A stretch of DNA of 18,469 nt. Source: an uncultured Prevotellaceae bacterium (GTDB lineage Bacteria; Bacteroidota; Bacteroidia; Bacteroidales; Bacteroidaceae). How positions within the stretch are numbered: position 1 is the first letter of the stretch; every line of letters starts with the position of its first letter. The notes under the pieces are model-generated. The model did not search any database. It was not told the origin of the DNA and saw only the letters and a list, made by a program, of their open reading frames with translations. The stretch spans positions 1 to 18,469 of the forward strand of contig CAMPCG010000021.1 of the NCBI GenBank assembly GCA_946644025.1, written 5' to 3'. Position numbers and translations under genes: made by a program. Below are positions 15,884 to 18,469 of this stretch, one piece after another.

Positions 15884-17569
15884 TCACTTGCTGAAGTTCT
15901 TGGTGCGCTTGATGTCGTAGAGACGCTGGGCAGCGAGGTGGTCTTGCAGCCGCTTGACGTTCTCTCGGGCGTCGTCGTTGCCGTTGGCCGCAGCCTGTTG
16001 GAAATAGTCGAGTGCCTGCTGCAGGTCGCCCTTGTGGTAGAGGCAGACGGCCAGGGCGTTCCACGAGCGGGGGTCCTCACGCACGTCGTTCAGTATGGCG
16101 TAGGCCTCCTGGTACTTCTCCTGGGCGAGCAGCTGGCTGGCGCTGTTGATGGCCTCGGCGCGGCGGTCGGGCACACGGTCGAAGTAGATGCGCAGATAGC
16201 CTGAGTTGCGCTGGTCGGGCAGCAGCTCGCTGCGTATGTAGTCGTAGGTGCGGCCGCGGTCCAGCTGTCTGAGCTGCTGCTCGCGCCGTGTCAGGTCGCT
16301 CTCGGTGTCGATGATGGCAAGGGCCTCTCTGAGTGAAGAGTTAAGAGTTAAGAGTGAAGCGTTATCCTCGCCGATGACATCCTGCAGCTGGTCGCGCAGC
16401 TCGGCCCATGCCTCGCCGCCGCCGTTGAGCTCGAAGAGCTGGTCGGTGGCCTGGGGCACCTGCTGCTTGATGTAGTCGCGCAGGGCTACGGCGCGGCCGT
16501 TGGCCAGGTCTTCGTTGTGGCTGACGGTGCCCTCGATGCTGGCCAGACCCACGACCTGGATGAGCCGCACGTTGCTCATCGAGTCGGCCATAATCTGGCG
16601 GGTGATGTCTACGATGCGGTCGAGCGTGGCGGCGTTGCCGTCGAAGTCGCGCCGCAGCTCGGTCTTGTCCAGCGGGAAGTGTACGTAGAGCATTCCGCGC
16701 TCCTTGCGCAGTATGCGTGTGCGGTCGTAGGGGCGGTAGTTGGCATACTCCTCGAGCACGGGGTTGTCGGTGCGCAGGATGTCGCTGACGGTGGCCGGCG
16801 GCAGCGGGTGGAAGAGCAGCTGCAACGGTGCGGGCCTGAGCGTGTCGAGGGGCAGCGGGGCATACTGCGGCTGGCGGGGCTGACGGTGCAGCACGATGTT
16901 GAGGGCGAGCTTGGGTATGAGGAACGGCTTCTTGTAGTCGCCCAGACGGGTGCCGCAGTGTCCGCACTCGTAGCGGTCGCCCCAGGTGTAGCCAATGTCG
17001 ACACCGGCCTCGGCCTCGAGCCTGAACCAGCGGCTCAGCCTCCAGGAGCGGCCTATGCTGGCTCCCACGGCGATGAGGTCGCCCTGACGGCGCTCATGGC
17101 GAATGGCGGGGTAGATATTGCCAATGGGAAAACCCAGGTTGGAGGCGTTGTAGTGGCTCCACAGCACATTGACACCCCAGAACCACGAGCGGTCGGCAAA
17201 GGTGGAGTCGCTCCAGTGGCGCAGCTCGGGCATGAGCAGCAGATGGCGCCACTTCGTCGACACATTGTCGTCGGTGGGCCAGGGGCGGTAGCCGGCCGTC
17301 ATGCCCAGCGACCAGCGCTGCGTCAGCCGCAGGTCGAAGCCCAGGTTGGGCGTCAGGGCGGCATCGTAGAGCAGGTTGTTGCGAAGGGCGAAGATGGGCG
17401 TATGGCCGGGGGCGACGATGCGGGTGGAGTCGACACCAAGGGCGGGGACCGGCTCCTGGCGTTGAGCAGCAGCAACAACCGACAGCAGCAGGGCCACGGC
17501 GAGCACTGAGAACCGCTGCAACAGCACACTGCCGGCAGGGCGTTGAGTATATCCAAAACAGATGGTCAT
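15884..17569 (-). CDS. DUF3575 outer-membrane protein with OmpA-like and TPR regions
   Basis: 561 residues from ATG 17569; a TTG nine bases upstream is possible but less likely. Signal peptide spans residues about 1-36 (VLAVALLLSVVAAAQ). Residues about 56-228 form a DUF3575-type beta-barrel (FALRNNLLYDAALTPNLGFD, then GVDIGYTWGDRYECGHCG with the family CxxC). Residues about 293-370 are OmpA-like: FPLDKTELRRDF, LIQVVGLASIEG and N..LA.GRA.AL.DYI. Residues about 475-535 resemble a TPR pair (EKYQEAYAILNDV, GDLQQALDYFQQAA). Such proteins often occur in Bacteroidetes fimbrial loci; linking the outer membrane to peptidoglycan and supporting pilus assembly is inferred. It is first in the array and preceded by the best promoter candidate. 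A period-7 repeat at 16330-16358 lies inside the coding region. Confidence 0.87.
   Translation of the reverse strand: MTICFGYTQRPAGSVLLQRFSVLAVALLLSVVAAAQRQEPVPALGVDSTRIVAPGHTPIFALRNNLLYDAALTPNLGFDLRLTQRWSLGMTAGYRPWPTDDNVSTKWRHLLLMPELRHWSDSTFADRSWFWGVNVLWSHYNASNLGFPIGNIYPAIRHERRQGDLIAVGASIGRSWRLSRWFRLEAEAGVDIGYTWGDRYECGHCGTRLGDYKKPFLIPKLALNIVLHRQPRQPQYAPLPLDTLRPAPLQLLFHPLPPATVSDILRTDNPVLEEYANYRPYDRTRILRKERGMLYVHFPLDKTELRRDFDGNAATLDRIVDITRQIMADSMSNVRLIQVVGLASIEGTVSHNEDLANGRAVALRDYIKQQVPQATDQLFELNGGGEAWAELRDQLQDVIGEDNASLLTLNSSLREALAIIDTESDLTRREQQLRQLDRGRTYDYIRSELLPDQRNSGYLRIYFDRVPDRRAEAINSASQLLAQEKYQEAYAILNDVREDPRSWNALAVCLYHKGDLQQALDYFQQAAANGNDDARENVKRLQDHLAAQRLYDIKRTKNFSK
16330..16358. repeat. 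Period-7 GAGTKAA repeat inside the DUF3575 gene
   Basis: Four heptamers in the order GAGTGAA, GAGTTAA, GAGTTAA, GAGTGAA encode a SLLTLNSSL stretch near residue 405. The codons are AT-rich, unlike the flanking GC-rich ones. Similar heptad tracts are familiar from Bacteroidales intergenic DNA, so this looks like a repeat captured in frame. Confidence 0.75.
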
Positions 17570-17581
17570 CGTCTTCAAAAG

Positions 17582-17593
17582 TATATATATATA
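17582..17593. repeat. TA dinucleotide tract before the DUF3575 gene
   Basis: Six TA units lie 13 bases upstream of the ATG at 17569, in the presumed 5' untranslated leader. They are followed on the minus strand by TACTTTTG, a second match to TAnnTTTG that is too close to the ATG for a normal leader. Confidence 0.7.
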
Positions 17594-17631
17594 ATGGTAT
17601 CACACGCTCGCACGCGCGAGGAATTAATATG

Positions 17632-17665
17632 CAAAGTTAGTAAAAAATTTTTCATACATAACAAA
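17632..17665 (-). promoter_or_regulatory. Candidate Bacteroidales promoter for the array
   Basis: On the minus strand TAACTTTG (17639-17632) matches the -7 consensus TAnnTTTG, and TTTG (17665-17662) fits the -33 element. The spacer is 22 bases, slightly longer than usual. The start site would fall about 55 bases before the ATG at 17569. The leader contains a small hairpin, CTCGC with GCGAG. Confidence 0.5.
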
Positions 17666-17721
17666 AAAAAGGCAGAAAAACGAATCCGACCCGCAAATTT
17701 TTAATATTATTAAACAATTGA

Positions 17722-17730
17722 GGGGGGGGG
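17722..17730. repeat. G9 homopolymer upstream of the promoter
   Basis: Nine consecutive G (C on the transcribed-gene strand) about 57 bases upstream of the candidate -33 element. Such tracts are prone to length change on replication. Confidence 0.8.
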
Positions 17731-17799
17731 TAACACTAATTAACAACCAGGGGCCTGTCCTGTAACCGCTCAGTCACAGTCATTGTTTCAGTTCTTATG

Positions 17800-18000
17800 G
17801 ACACTGCATGGAGTGATTGGACTGATTTGACTGATTTTCACCTTTAGTTCTTTTTGACACTGATTGAACTGATTGGACGGATTGGACTGATTTTCACTTT
17901 TAGCTCTTTTTTGACACTGATTGAACTGATTGGACTGATTTTCACTTTTAGCTCTTTTTTGACACTGATTGGACTGATTGGACTGATTTTCACTTCTCTT
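17800..18000. repeat. Tandem repeats of 48-57 bases
   Basis: Four imperfect copies start at 17800, 17856, 17913 and 17961 with GACACTG. Each continues with runs of GATTGGACT and TGATTTTCACTTTTAGCTCT. Copy lengths are 56, 57, 48 and about 40 bases; the 9-base difference between the second and third is one extra GGATTGGAC unit. No gene lies here; this gap continues to the window end. Confidence 0.85.
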
Positions 18001-18072
18001 TCGCCGCATACGGCGGCTGTAGCCGCCCAAAATCAGTATTATCAGTCCAATCAGTCCAATCAGTGTCCAAAA
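17957..18072. repeat. Inverted repeat around a GC-rich hairpin
   Basis: The last tandem copy (17957-17988) is the reverse complement of 18041-18072 apart from one base. The loop holds a perfect short hairpin, GGCGGCT / AGCCGCC, at 18012-18027. It could form a large cruciform or act as a terminator for a gene to the right, which is not in view. Confidence 0.75.
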
Positions 18073-18122
18073 TAATATGGCTGGGGGGTTATGACTGAGC
18101 AGATACCCTGTCTTTAGGAATT

Positions 18123-18461
18123 ATTGTTGTCCGGGGAAAAATTTTCCAATCGCTCAGATGGTTAAAATTTATGAGCTTTTGAGGAATATTAGGAGTAATT
18201 GGGCTTGGGAAAACGGCCTGCGCTCGGCCTTTAAGGACGCTTGCGTAGAGAAACGGAGCAAGAAAGGCCAGTAAGCAGATAGCCCAGGGCAGCGCCCTGG
18301 GTATAGGGGCACAACGTAAAAACGCCCTGGAAGGGCAAAAGCGTTAAAAATCAATGCTTTTGCCCTTCCAGGGCGATGAAGCGTATGCAACATGTCCACC
18401 CAGGGCGCTGCCCTGGGCTGACTGCTTATTGGCCTTTCAGGCCGTTTCCCCGGACAACAAT
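18123..18461. repeat. Composite palindromic element with inverted ends
   Basis: The ends 18123-18139 and 18445-18461 are a perfect 17-base inverted pair (ATTGTTGTCCGGGGAAA). Inside, 18263-18302 pairs with 18398-18437 at 37 of 40 positions; each arm holds its own palindrome of the CCCAGGGC type. The centre is a perfect 20-base stem, 18323-18342 with 18356-18375, and a 13-base loop. No protein gene is supported; the minus-strand frame at 18169-18399 is a by-product of the repeat. Confidence 0.85.
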
Positions 18462-18469
18462 ATTTAGGA

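Noticed and set aside
17800..18000. Possible CRISPR array
   Set aside because: Repeats abut one another without unique spacers, vary in length and have no cas genes nearby.
17788..18030. 80-codon minus-strand frame rich in Gln, Ser and Asn
   Set aside because: It is simply a translation of the 48-57-base DNA repeats, which happen to be multiples of three or nearly so.
18169..18399. 76-codon minus-strand frame
   Set aside because: It lies across the composite palindromic element; such frames appear wherever this kind of repeat occurs.

Overview
The window reads as a chromosomal piece of a GC-rich Bacteroidales genome, probably Prevotella or a relative. The evidence is a set of Bacteroidetes-type fimbrial lipoproteins, a DUF3575/OmpA protein, a TAnnTTTG-type promoter element and several palindromic repeat families of the kind seen in these genomes. 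All supported genes lie on the minus strand and form one array transcribed from about 17.6 kb down past position 1. The genus is inferred from protein style only.

Layout in the direction of transcription. (1) 18469-17579 holds no gene: a composite palindromic element (about 18123-18461), a tandem/inverted repeat block (17800-18072), a G9 tract and a plausible promoter (17632-17665). (2) 17569-15884: an outer-membrane DUF3575 protein with OmpA-like and TPR parts. (3) 15857-15693: a 54-residue basic protein of unknown function. (4) A 303-base gap with a 119-base nested inverted repeat. (5) 15389-13455 and 13373-11469: two tandem paralogous Mfa1-type fimbrillin lipoproteins. (6) A terminator-like hairpin at 11400-11437. 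(7) 11360-10338: a FimB/Mfa2-type anchor lipoprotein. (8) 10348-9248: a second lipoprotein, probably a minor or tip fimbrial subunit. (9) 9247-8060: an AAA-ATPase-like (DUF1703-type) protein lacking its usual C-terminal nuclease domain. (10) 8021 to beyond position 1: an exported parallel beta-helix protein of at least 2673 residues whose stop lies outside the window.

Together the genes look like a type V (FimA/Mfa-type) pilus locus: an outer-membrane/periplasmic OmpA-type factor, two shaft pilins, an anchor, a minor subunit and a giant multi-module beta-helix protein at the end, where Porphyromonas-type loci carry their large tip protein (Mfa5). The giant protein as a tip adhesin is the most interesting hypothesis; it rests on gene order and protein architecture, not on any homology search. 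The middle of the giant gene (about 1.7-3.7 kb) is clearly AT-richer than its flanks and encodes a different domain type, which suggests mosaic assembly.

The long plus-strand reading frames opposite these genes are antisense shadows caused by high GC at third codon positions and are not annotated.
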